From: Campylorhamphus procurvoides
Taxonomy: Eukaryota > Chordata > Aves > Passeriformes > Dendrocolaptidae
Length of the DNA: 64,000 nucleotides
Direction of reading: 5' to 3'
Assembly (NCBI GenBank): GCA_013396655.1
Contig: WBMV01000128.1
Span: 806,001-870,000 of the forward strand
A program made the translations under genes and the position numbers. The notes beneath the pieces were generated by a model that was not told where the DNA came from, did no database searches, and worked only from the letters and a program-made list of their open reading frames with translations. Shown here piece by piece: positions 33,833 through 45,700 of the stretch; positions within the stretch are counted from its first letter, which is position 1, and each line of letters starts with the position of its first letter.

Positions 33833-36423
33833 GGCTAGGCTGTTTTCTTCTGGAGAGAGAGGTTATGCAGTTGTGCTTTTCCTGGCTCTGTGCCCACTCT
33901 CTCCCACGCAGCCTTGTTTAGTAATGCTGGACCTTGTCAGCCAATTTCAATTAGATTTGGCAGATAGGGTTTGGGTTCAAAGATACTAACTTGGAGGAGA
34001 TTTTACTCCACCTTTTCTATTTTACTATGAAAGTTAGTACAAGCAAGTGAGGAGGTAGCAGTGACAGAGTGCCTGTTACCTGTTCAGTGGCACCTTTGTG
34101 GAGCAATTGCTCTTTCCTCGTTTCAGCTGCCTCTGAGCTCTGCTGCTGTCAAAGACAGGTTTGTGCTGGTGAAGATTCAACTGTGAGAGCAAGAAGGAGC
34201 CATTGCTTTTGCAGGGGCAGTTGTGCTTCTCTGAGAGACAGGAGGTCACAGTTGAGCGATCCCTTTGGTAGATGCTGAAAGCAGCCACATGTGGGTCTGG
34301 TGGCTTTCCATCTCTTTTAATTTAAAATACCAATGAATGTATGTCTCATTACACACCTGAAAATTCATCCAACCAAGATTCCTTGCTTCCACTGTTCATA
34401 TAGTCTTTGACAGCTGTGTGCGAACATCTGGACAAAGCAAAGTAAGTGAGTAAAGCTCTGGTGGCCTGATGCAATATTTTAAGGAAAAACAGACAGTTGC
34501 ATCCTGTCTGCATCCCTGCAACTATGGCTGTGGCCACTGAAGAAGTGACATTTGCCAGCAATGTCTTTTTCAGTGCCTTTTCTGCCTACGTTCACAGTTA
34601 GATCATATTAAAAAAGCAAAAATTTGCTCTGAGTTACCCCGAGGTACCTTATATATTTCTTAATCCCCAAGTAAAGTGCCTTTCTACAGACCATGTCAGC
34701 ATGCATGCTTGTTTAATCTATACAGTGGGATGACAGATGAGAAGTATGCATATGTGATGGCTATATGTAAACACGCTCTTGTTGTAGTGTAAATGTGGTT
34801 CTTCAGGAGAAGTTGTGTTTTGTTTAGCTATAATTTAACGTGCTGCTTGAAGAAAAATTGCCGGAAGACCTAAAGCAGCTCTTTCTGCTTGGCGACATAT
34901 GCATTGTTTCATTAAAGTGCTTTTTCAAAAGCAGCTCTAAAAAAGCTTACAAACTTTAGTGGCTTAACTTTAATTGTCCCAGATGTTGGTTTTCATAGTC
35001 AGATGTTGTTTGAGTTAGATATAAGCACCTTTTGGTCAGAGAATGCAATGTTTCCAGCAGAAGGGGCAAATTTTTCTTGGAGTAATAAGAATAGCTTAGC
35101 CTACTTGGAATTGAAACAGAAAAGAAAATTGATTTGGGGAATTAAGTGTTGGAGGACAGTTTTCTTCTTTGCAGGGTGTTCTTTCTACAGTTGCAGTTAT
35201 AGTTAGTGGAAAAGCTTGCCACCAACAGTGTTTGGAGCCCTGCAAATCCTGTTGGCTCCATATTGACTCCTAATTAATGTCCCACATTCTCATAGAGGCA
35301 CTGAGGCCTTCTGTGATGTGGCTGTACTAGTGGAAAACAATGGAGTAATTTATTTTCAGCTGTATCTGTCACATGAATAAAGGACATGAAGTTGTGCCAG
35401 ACTGTGGTTGCTGTTGGCTTCAGCACAGAAATTTGGGGGCTTTTGTAGCCAAGAGAGTGTAATTTGTAAGATTCAGAGATCTGATGACAGCTGGTCAAGC
35501 TGTCTTCCAATGCAATGTATTGGGCTTTTCTCAAGCACATTTTGTGTACGTAAAGCCCAGTTGGCCAATTCTGGCTATAACAGCTGCATAGTTTGAAAAA
35601 ACACTTCAAGGCCCGGTGGTGGAACCCCTGAAATGGAATGGAATATGGCCTTTACTCTGACCCACACTAATGAATCTCTTTCTGTGAAGCTGGCATATAC
35701 CTCTGCCTCTGTGAGGAAGCCACTCAAGCTGTGTCTGGTGGCTCTGCTTCCATCAGAGTAATAGTGGTTGTGTTCTTCCTTTTACCACGAGCTACAAGTG
35801 CTCAACAGGACACCAGCAAAGCTGTGATGCTGTGATTGTGGACTGCTTCTGTTAAGCTCTACTTGCACTAGATAGATGTGTCAACCTCCCAAACAGTGCA
35901 AGTCTTGAATGTGCACCATGAAGACAGTGTCTTCTGATGAAATGTCCTCTGTAACTAAAGTATTGCTGTAATCTAGTATGTTTTACATGTGTTATTTCAG
36001 TTTTTACCTGTAGAACTGTTTTTTTTTTCTGTCTGTGTAGAAAGTATCAGTAATTGTTTTAATAGCTTTTGAAGTTATCTAAAAGTGCAAGAAAGACCAA
36101 ATGTTTTACAGTACTCAGGTGCATTGCAGGCAGGTCTTTCAGCAAGTTTGGGCTGAAAATGTGCTGACCTCAAGTAGTTTAGCCGTTCCAGACATTCAGC
36201 AATGCCTGTGTAATTGGTTTTGACTATTACAGTGAAAACTAGGCAAAATGTGTGATTTTGTGCATCTATTGAATAATCAAACCTCAGTAAATGGGAAGCT
36301 GAACCAAGCTATGTGAGGAGAAGCTCATAGTACTATAGATTTTAGCTCTGATCAAACACCCTTATCTGACTGGCCTAAGGGATGGAAGTGAGAATTGTGT
36401 CTGCTTGTGAAAGGGGAAGATAA

Positions 36424-36471
36424 TACACACGTGTGTGTGTTTGTGTGTGTATGCTCGCATGCATGTACACG
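36424..36471. repeat. TG/CA microsatellite
   Basis: A degenerate acacacgtgtgtgtgtttgt tract continuing into gcatgcatgtacac. It is a purine-pyrimidine alternating stretch. Confidence 0.85.
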
Positions 36472-37870
36472 CACTTATAAATATGCACAGACCTTTTCTA
36501 GAAACTGGGACACTCTCGCTGTGGTTCAGCCCAGAGCATGTTCTGGAGGGCTTGCCAGCTCTGGCATATTGCTTTGGGTGGAATTGTTTTTGCATTGTCC
36601 TGGCTTTGTTATAAGAGCCAGAGTGATCCCATTGTTTGACTGGGATCTTGGTCAGAGGCAATTCTGAGCAAATGAAGAGTGCTTTGGAGCATGTAGCATT
36701 TAGTTATTACTTTTTTTCCCCCTCTGCCTATTCAATGTTTTATGAATGCTTAGCAGAGTCTTTGGACAGGCTCATTAAGTCGTGCCTCATTGGGCTGCAA
36801 TGGCCAGGAGTGCTGTTAGCAGTTCCAGCAGCAAGCGTGGCCATGCATCATGTACCTGCCAAAGAGCCGCCAGACTTGGGATGAGCAAGGCAACCAAATC
36901 CTAACACGCTCATCAGAAACGTGTGATAAATCCCACAGACTTCTGTTACAGATCAGCAGCCTCAGAAACTTATTCACATGTGGTCTGTGCACCTTTTCAA
37001 ATACTGCCAGAAATGGACCTCTGCAGCTGTTGCCTACAGCTGTTTATGGTTTAGCCCTAATTTTGTAGTTCTTTATGTGCTGGAGAAACCAAGATGGGTT
37101 ACTGACTGCAGCCAGGCTCTGCAGCCAGAGGGAAGGACAGTATGCTAGACACTTATGCTATGCCACAGTTTAAATAAGCCAGACACAGAAAAGTGTTGCT
37201 GACACCTGATTTGTGTATTTTCTTGCCACAAGGATCTTGTGCTGCTTGGGGCTGGCTCTCCAGAGGAGTCGAGTAATTGGAGCTTGTTGTTTTTTCTTGA
37301 GATAGCTCCATGTTGCCATAGTTCTCACTTTCTCTTTTGGGTGTTTGTGAATGGGGACTGAATTGTCCAGCCTCTCCCTCTTATTTGCTTCCCTTTGTCC
37401 TCTTTCCCTCTTCCCCCACCCAGATTTCTGAAGAGAAATAACTGGTTCCTGCTTTGTGCTGTTGAAAGCTGTTCTAGGTTTCTAGCATGATGTTGTCCTA
37501 GAAAGAAATGATACCTTGAAAGCAAAATCCCATTAGTGAGACACTGATAGAGCATGACATTCAGTACAAGGGGACAAAACTTGAAAGTTATGAACTATGG
37601 GGGAATTGAGTCGGAATGTGATAATGCAATGTGGCTGGGGGAATGGCCACTATGCACAGGTCTAACAACAGTTCAGCATTTATACTGTCAGGGGTTCAGT
37701 ACTGGCACAAAAGGAAAACCATCAGGCAGCCAGTAGCAAATTCTTGTCAAAGGGTCCTTTTGCGATGTATTCAGCATTCAGATCATGGGCAGAGCTGATT
37801 AAGTGTTGAGATCGCACCATGTCCATACATTCTCTGTATCAACACTCCTTTTTGGGAGCCCCTTTAAGAC

Positions 37871-38494
37871 TCATATTGATCTCTGATATGAAGACTCAGT
37901 TGCACCGATATTGCTTAAGTACTTTCTCAGACCTGTGCTGGTATTGTTTATAACCAGAGATCTGGTCACACCCATGGAGTCATTCATGCACGAGTGGGAA
38001 CTTTTATACTGGGATGTGTGTGGTCCTCCTGACTCCGTGGCATCATTTCCCTCTCCTTCCTGAGCTGATGGATGCCAAAAATCATGAGTTATTTGTGGGA
38101 CAAGTAGGCAGGTGAAAAGAAACAAATATTTTTTCCTGTTTTGCACCAAGTAATGATGAGAATGTCCTCCTGGAGCTTCCTGGTGAAGATGGACAGGAAT
38201 AACAACTGAGGGCATTTTGTTTGCAGGACCCCAGCCAGGCTGCAGAGGATGTTTAGGAGTGAGGATTTCAGGACCCTCAAACTCCATGTCTTCTAGATAG
38301 ACTGGGCTTTCCCTTGGTGTCCATGTGACTGCCAGGACAATTTGTGTGCTGGTGCGCACATGGGAAAACATCAGTCTCAAAACATAACTGCCATCATACA
38401 CATTTTGTGACATATATAAGTCTTTCTTCCTTCCACTTGGGCAACTTTTTCTCAGGATGGTTGGAGGCTGAGATGAGAACTTGTGAGTCCACAT
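37871..38494 (-). other. Unassigned 207-codon open frame, minus strand
   Basis: An ATG frame on the - strand about 1.2 kb upstream of PHEX and opposite in direction. The peptide starts MWTHKFSSQPPTILRK. It has mixed composition with His- and Ser-rich parts, no signal peptide, and one hydrophobic run (YLFLFTCLLVPQI). I recognise no family. It could be chance, a decayed retrocopy, or an exon of an antisense transcript from the PHEX promoter region. Confidence 0.18.
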
Positions 38495-39300
38495 AAAGGT
38501 AACTCAGGCACATAAATTGTTGTTGAGAGCATGAGCATAGTGCTGCCTCTCCCTGCATCCTTTTATTTTGCATGAAGTCCAGCTCTGAAGAAAGCAAGAG
38601 CTCCTCAGAGGGCTGAATGTGACAGTCAGCTCAGAGAATTCAAGATGAAATGACTAATTTTTGGTACTTAATGAATTGGGAAAATTTGCCACATGGAGAG
38701 AGGATTATGAAGACTACTCCAGACATTGATAAATTTATATTAATAAGGCTTTTTTTTTTTTATTCCCCACCAATCTAAAGTGCCAGATAAATGCATTTTG
38801 ACTAAATTTATAGTAGTACTTGACTTGGAAGCATAGGATCATCTCTTAAAATGTATTATGCATCAACAAGGACTGAAATATCTTGCCTGGAAAAAACAAA
38901 TCTAGCTTTCAGAGCAGGACTGTTCTGTAGGTTGTGCTGATTATTGCTTTGTGCTGCATGACTGTGATTTTTGGCACACAGTGTCACATACCAAATTCCC
39001 AAAATAAAATGCTACATGATATTCTAAGAGTTCTTAGGAAGCTTTAAAAAGGGATTTGTCTGCTGAGTGGGTACCTCTTCTGGTGAAGCCAAATGATGCA
39101 GCGGGAATGGTATAAAAGGAGAAAACTTTACTCAGCAGATAATTAGTCTTTTTAAATAAGTGCAAGGAGTAAAAAAAGAGAAAACCTTCCATCAGTCCAA
39201 TGTTTTTAGAAGTTGTCAGCAATCCTGCTTTGATTGTAAAGGGTTTACAGCTTTATGTTTGAATAGTTAAAACATCTGTTCAGCGACATTGTGAAATCCT

Positions 39301-39647
39301 CATGTTCGGAACCCCTGATAAGGGGGACTGCTGAGCGATTGGCTCATAGAGGCACTACAGGCAGCGAGGGCTGTATGTGCAGTGGTCACCGCTTGCCTTT
39401 CCTCCTCCTGGGCAGAGGAAAACATAGGAGACAGCTACTATTTTATACGTGATTTTCCTTTGAGAGGGAGAGAGCAGGAAGTGCCTAGGAAAGGGTTCAT
39501 GACAGAAACCTGGAGTTTTAAACAGGAGAGAGGAGGAGGAGGAGGAGAGCTCATGGGCACTGTTTGTGAACAGTTGAAACACTGACACCACAGCAGCAGG
39601 GGAAAAAACAGACTTCTGCGAGAGCAAGCACACCCCAAGCTATCCTG
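39301..39647 (+). promoter_or_regulatory. PHEX: PHEX proximal promoter and 5' leader (putative)
   Basis: This is the sequence just upstream of the PHEX start codon. An inverted CCAAT box (ATTGG, 39338-39342) sits inside a TGAGC-GATTG-GCTCA hairpin-like repeat. A TATA-like ttttata is at 39441-39447, which would put transcription start near 39470. A GGA-repeat (GAGA-like) is at about 39528-39548. An ACCACA at 39587-39592 matches the core RUNX motif, which would fit an osteoblast gene, but a six-base match is weak. ATGs at 39499 and 39553 share one upstream frame that ends at 39585. No CpG island is obvious. All of this is motif reading only. Confidence 0.45.
39499..39585 (+). CDS. Upstream open reading frame in PHEX leader (putative)
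   Basis: Starts ATGACAGAAACC and encodes 28 residues including a run of Gly from the GGA repeat, with TGA at 39583-39585. It ends 62 bp before the PHEX ATG and is in a different frame. It would lie within the leader if transcription starts near the TATA-like motif. If the frame were open from further upstream it would extend back to an ATG at 39382. Translation is unproven. Confidence 0.3.
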   Translation: MTETWSFKQERGGGGGELMGTVCEQLKH

Positions 39648-39759
39648 ATGGAAGGAGAGACAGCGCCTGAGACCAGGAGAGCATCCAGCAAAGCCACACG
39701 GATCGCCCTCGGTGTCTTTGTGAGTGGCACTGTTGTGCTTGGCACCGCGCTTTTCTTGG
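39648..39759 (+). CDS. PHEX: PHEX exon 1 (start codon, cytoplasmic tail, membrane anchor)
   Basis: The peptide is [20 protein letters not shown] followed by [17 protein letters not shown], ending on one base before gtaagtg. It matches human PHEX (MEAETG...[21 protein letters not shown]). This is the first in-frame ATG after an in-frame TGA at 39567-39569. The -3 base is C and the +4 base is G, so the initiation context is only moderate. Confidence 0.94.
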
Positions 39760-42700
39760 GTAAGTGAAAATGTTGACACGAACCTGAACCCAACCCTCCC
39801 CAGCCTCTCTGCTTGGTGCCAGTGTTTTGTATTTCACGTCTTGGTGAAAATCTTGGCCATTTTTTCTCTCCCCCTGTTTTATGTTATTTATCCTGAAGGG
39901 AATATGTGTCAGGAAAGGAGTTCTTCATGTGGGAATGCTAGAGCTGGAAGATGCAATGTGAGCTCATGTAATTTTTTGAATGCTGAATTTAAATTTGGAT
40001 ACTCAGTTGAATGTGTTCTAGGCAGAATTGAGTTCTTTCACAGAATGGCAAGAAATGGGTAAGATTATGCTATCAATAATGCTGATTATGAATTCACAGT
40101 TGTGACCAATGTGGAGTAATATTCTCTGTTTCCTGAAAATTAATCTGTAGTTCACATATCTTATGGAATCTTTTGGGTTTTCTTTCATTTGGTTTTCATT
40201 TAGGGCTTCACTGAAATTCCTGTAGAAAGCTTCAAATGGTGCATGTGTGCACATTTTTTACATCTTTCTCTTCTTCTATGATGAATTGCAAGGTTGCCTT
40301 TGCAAAAATCATAAAGAGTGGATCTGGGATGAAATGAAAGTGTTTTGAACAGATTTATAAGCTGTAACTAGAGAAGGAATTAGTTTTTCCCCTCCCGATT
40401 TTGGAATCATCTGTATATTGGTTTTGTTGGAATATCACATGAAAGCATATGCCTACACTTCTAAAATGATGTGAACTATAAATGTACCCAGAAACTTCAA
40501 GCAGAGAAGAAGAAGAAGTGCTGTATCCTATAAGAACTTGCAGAGATGTATCCTTTTCTTGGAATAATTCAACCCAACTTTTCATATCTTTGGTCCAACA
40601 CAGACTCTTCTAGGCTGGAGGAAACCTTGCTCTAAGCATAACTTTTGCTTCCCTCCCATCCTTTATAATCTTGTGATCTTGTTTGAAAGGTCTGTTTCAT
40701 TTATAATCCCAACACAGAAGATGATGCCAGGTTTTCTGTAGAATATTTAAAGCTTCAGGCTCACACTTGCTCAGTGTTTGTCCACTGTAGAGCAAATTCT
40801 GCAGCATTTGGAGGCAAGTTAACTTCTGTGTGAGTGATCTCAGTAAATTAACAAGACACTTTATAAATGTGAGCAGGATTGAATCTTCAACTTGTTGGCA
40901 CAAAACATTTCTTTCTAGATGGGAAAAAAAAACCCAAAAAAGTTTTTTCACTTAGAGACTGCAATATAAACACCGGGGAGTAATAATGGAGGGACCTTAA
41001 TTTTTTTTGTTTGCACTAGATTTTTTTGTTTACTGCTTGTAAAAAGCAAGAGGCATTTACCACCACAGCTTGTCAGAGACAGAAGTGCTTTATCCACACA
41101 CTAGGTGTGAAAATTCAAGCAAAAATGTTAATTCTTACGAACAGTTTTCCAAGTGAGCTGTGGTGTGTTCCATAGCAAGGGATTCAGTGTCAAAATTTTC
41201 ACTGGCATAACTGCTAAGAAAATAAAAATGCTGGCCTTGGATCAACCAAAATGTTTTTGGGATTTGTTTGGAAATTGTCTGAAACACTTAACAAAAAGAA
41301 TAAAAGAAAAAAAATTGCATTATTTTGGTTTAATATTTTGTCAATTAGATGTTCCCCATGTTTTAGTGTGACTGTGTTTTGTTTGTAAGTTTGAGTTTGA
41401 TTCCTTTTTAGTTTTATTGAACTGTAGAAAAGGAGATCATTATTTCTTGTCATGTGAAACATTCTGGGTACTTCAAGATGTTCTTTTTTCTTCAGTTTTG
41501 ATTTAATCTTCAAAACTTGCTGTTTCTGGTACACCTGAAATCAATTTTCCAGCCTGAGCAGTGAAACAGCCTTCTCCCACTTCTCTTGCTTCTTATTCTC
41601 AGAGTTCCTACAGCTCTAAGAAGAATGTGGGAGAATCAGGTAGTTTTATTAGCTGTTCCTTGCTTATACTGGCTGTGACTTCACTGTGACTTCAGTGGGG
41701 AGCTACCAGGGGAATCACTTGACATCCCGAGGGTCCTGCCTGCAGTGCTCTGGTCAGGGGTGTGGGATGTGGCAGGGCAGGAGCCTCCTCCTCAGGAGCT
41801 TGGGCCAGAGCAAAAGGAAGAAGATTGCTCTCCAGTTCCCTTGAGTGACAAGGCAGGCAGCTTTGAACCTCAGTTTGATAGCCTGTACTCCTGACTCTGT
41901 AGCCCTTTGGGTTTCTCAGATTATAGCATCATTCACATTCTTTGCATCTGCACATTTGTGTGCCTTTTCCTCTTTTAGATTTTTCCTGAAGCTAAGTATG
42001 GTTATATTTGCTTAAGAATCTGGAAACAGGCATATAAAGGAAGAAGACTGGGCACTGAGGGTTGTAACCAAAACTATAGGTAATAATGCAATGGTTAGTT
42101 CTCCTAACACCAAAAAGACAAAAGAACAAAACTAGACAGTTTTTTCAATCAAAATTAGCTGTTAATTGAAAGGAAAATGCTATTGCCAAAGATTTTTTTA
42201 AAAAAAACCCTTTATTCTAGTGATAAAGTTGTAAGTGGAACAAAATCAGCTGAAACGGTGTTTTGCTTTTGTTTATAAGTATCAAACCCATGAGGGCTGC
42301 TTCAGATTAGGAATGAAATGAGGTCTGGGATTTTCCCTCCTTTCTCTACTTTGTTAAGAAAAAAACATGGAGCAAACCGTCAAGACCTGGATGGATTCTA
42401 AAAGGCTAAATTCAAAGTGGGGGAAAAGGTGAATTGGGAGGAGTGTGACACTTAATTAATAGGGACATTATCCATTATTTGTAGTGTCTCAAAATCGTAT
42501 TCTGGAGATCTCCACTTCTCTATTTTCTACTGTTCTTCAATATTCTAGTGTCAATCTTTGTATGCCTCAAAATCTTGTGTATTTCTTGGCTAATTTACAA
42601 AGGTGGTTAAGGTGTTATGTTTCACTGAGCCAGTGCAAGCTCTGGTAAATTTGTCCAGGATAGTTTTACGTTCTCAGTTCCTAAGCAAGTTTGAGTGAAA

Positions 42701-45700
42701 TCCAGCCATTTCTGTCATTAACTATCACTAAAGCTATGAGGTTGGAAGAGAAAAAACAGCTTTATATTCAATTCTAGCTTTAGGATTTTTAATAATAAAA
42801 TTTTCCTGGGCTGAAAAACCATTTTCCATTTTCCTGTCACTTTTGAACAATATATAACTACAGCAGAAATTGCTTTTTATCTGCCAAGGCTGCAGCACCA
42901 CAATATATTCCATAGTTGGTTTTTTTTGTTTGGTGTTACTGGCTTTTTTATTTTTGCCATGGACTGTTATCAAGTAATGGACATAATGAGACATTTCTTT
43001 ATGTCTACTGAGCACATTCAGTGAGTCCTATTTCATCTGCCCCTTGTGACTCTTCCTTCCTAATCCCAAGTATCAATTATCTGCATATTTGCTGTCTGAC
43101 AGCAGTGTCTGAAATTAACAATTCCTGTGCTTAAGTTTCAGTGGCAGTTGTAATACACATTTTTAAAAGATGGGCAAAATTAACTGACAACTTCATAGTT
43201 CTTCTCAGCAATGTTTTTGGAAGCAAATGCAATTACAACACTTTTGGGAGAGAGTTCAGACAGAAAATGGGCTGTGCCCATCACTATCTGCTTTATTTCA
43301 GGCTGGAATAAGAAGACCCTGAGAGTGTCCCGTCGGTGCTGGGTTGTGCTGGGCAGTGCAGTGCTGCTGCAGGGCAGTGTGAGCCCCACAGCTCAGGGGA
43401 GCTGTGGAAGCCCTGCAGGAGGTGGCCAGTGAGCTCTGTGGTTCATTGCCAGCTGCAGAAGGTGCAGCCTTCTCTAGTGGAAGGTGTCTCTGCCCATGGC
43501 ACGAGGGTTGAAACAAGAGGGTCTTTAAGGTCCCTTCCAAGCCAAGCCATTCTATGATTCTGTGTTTCTAAACCTCTGGAGGATGATAACAGCAATGATG
43601 AATTGTCTGTATCGTGGTGGTGTTCACTATCAATGAGCAGGGCTGAAGTAATGCTGCTCCAGGCACTGTGTAAACATACACTGGGAGACAGCCCTCATTC
43701 TGTGCTGTCTGTGAGCAAAGAGAGAGGAAGGAGAAAGCAGGCCTAGGAGGGGAAAATTATTTGTTATGAGCTGCAGTATTTACTTACTATACATTTTAAG
43801 TGTTCTAAATCAATATAATCAGAGATGCACTGGGACCAGAGGTTTCACTGATGTTTGAATGATTGAGTACACAACATTTGGCTGCAATTGTCAGAATTCA
43901 CTGCAAATGATCTCATTATGGTTTTCCATTTTGCAGTAAGCCAAGGTCTTATAAAGTTTCATCCGAAGCAACAGCGCTGTTTGACTGCAGAATGTATTGA
44001 AGCTGGTAAGCAGCAATATTATCCTTTCAATTATATAATGATTATAGTATGTTAATGAGATAGTTATACCATTTAATTTATTTCCCCATTATGCATTTTA
44101 CTCAGAAAGCTTAATTAATGAAACAGAAAGAACAACAACCCCAAACTTCTTAAAAAGTCATTGTTAAAGTTGCTTCAGTTGTGTTTTTGTACAATTAAAA
44201 TCGATGTTTTAATTTGGTCTAATTCTAGTCTAACCAGGTTGACTCAAAGTTTCCCATAGGGTTTACTTTTCTTCTTTTTAATAGGAAACAAAATATTGAG
44301 TGACTGGACTTTCAGGTGTATTTTGTTGCTTCCTTTCCAGGAGTCAGAAAACTAACAAGTGAATTTTTAAGCACACAGGTGCTTTTGGGACAGATCTGGC
44401 ACAGATTTTATATAGTTTCAAATTAAAAGGGTAGATTTAGACTAGTTATATGGATGAAATTTTTACGATGAGGGTGGTGAAACACTGGCATAGGTTGCCC
44501 AGAGAAGGTGTGGGCACCCCATTCCTGGAAGTGTTCAAGGACAGGTTGTGTGGGGCTCCGAGCAACCTGATCCAGTTGAAGATGCCCCTGATCTTTGCAG
44601 GAGGTTGGACTAGGTGACCTTTAAAGATTCTTTTCAACCCAAATTATTCTATGATATAATGATTAGGTGATCAAAATCTACTGAGTCTTTGGATTGTCAG
44701 ACTGATCTCCCTCTTACCAGTCTGGCCTGCAATAGACACTGATGCAGCCACAAAATGGAGCTGAAAATGCTACAATTATCTTTTCAAAACTTTATTTTCT
44801 TGTGCAGCTATTCAGCTAAAGGTAAACAATGTGTAATTTCTGGAATGCTAATCACAATCTTCTTAATGTATATTGCTACTAAATTCCTCAGGCAATTAAT
44901 TCTGTCATGGCAACAATGGAGATCCTGTCTTCAGGTGTCTGGCTCCAGCAGTTCGTGTTCCTCTCATGCTCAGTTCAGTCATCATGGCTGTAGGGCACTC
45001 AAGAAGATTTATTGCAGATAGTTTGTCTTTTTTTTCTTGTTGTTTTTTGTTTTTCATTAATCATAATTTCTGGACTGTTGCCCTGTGTAATTCTCTACTT
45101 GGGAAAAAGCGTTCCACAAAATCTAAGTGGTGCCTTTTTTACAGCTGCTGGCATCCTGAGCAAGATAAATCAATCTGTAGATCCGTGTGAGAACTTCTAT
45201 CGATTTGCATGTGATGGCTGGATATATAATAACCCTATTCCTGAAGATATGTCAAACTATGGTGTTTATCCTTGGCTGAGACACAATGTGGACCTCAAAC
45301 TAAAGGGTAAATATGTCATTTCTGAAAGTATTTGCTTGGCTTTGTCACTGTAGCTTGCTAATTGTCTGGTTTTGAAATGACGAAAAGTCTCCACACTTCT
45401 GATCACTGGATAACATCAAACAGCCCAACTTGATGTTCTCTTTTACATATCTTTCTGTTGGTTTTATTGAAAATCACTTGGTGAGATAGTGAATTATAAC
45501 AGAAACAGAAGTTAAGAAGAAGACTAGAACTACTGGAAACTCTACCAAGTTAAGAATGGAGGGGTCAAATGATACTACTTATAGCAACAGGGAAAATGAG
45601 GGGATTTAAGTCTTTCCCTCTTGCAGTAGATAGTTAGACCAGAGAGCAGGAGCAGAGCACACACATTTAAGAATGTCCCAGAATCAGACAGTTGTCAGTC

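Larger units (their letters stand above)
24866..39300. other. SMS-PHEX intergenic region
   Basis: About 14.4 kb between the distal SMS poly(A) signal and the PHEX promoter. It contains a purine-rich tract (25200-26430), a decayed LTR (27545-28075), a CR1 fragment (28080-28260), a T-run (33818-33832), a TG-rich microsatellite (36424-36471) and two open frames of just over 200 codons (31404-32048 on +, 37871-38494 on -). In the other stretches (26.4-27.5, 28.3-31.4, 32.1-36.4, 36.5-37.8 and 38.5-39.3 kb) I recognise no gene, RNA or repeat. Confidence 0.6.

Noticed and set aside
45012..45353. PHEX exon 3 frame taken as starting at 45012 and ending at 45353
   Set aside because: The 5' part is hydrophobic intronic translation before the acceptor at 45144 and the 3' part follows the donor at 45307. 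Only 45145-45306 matches PHEX.
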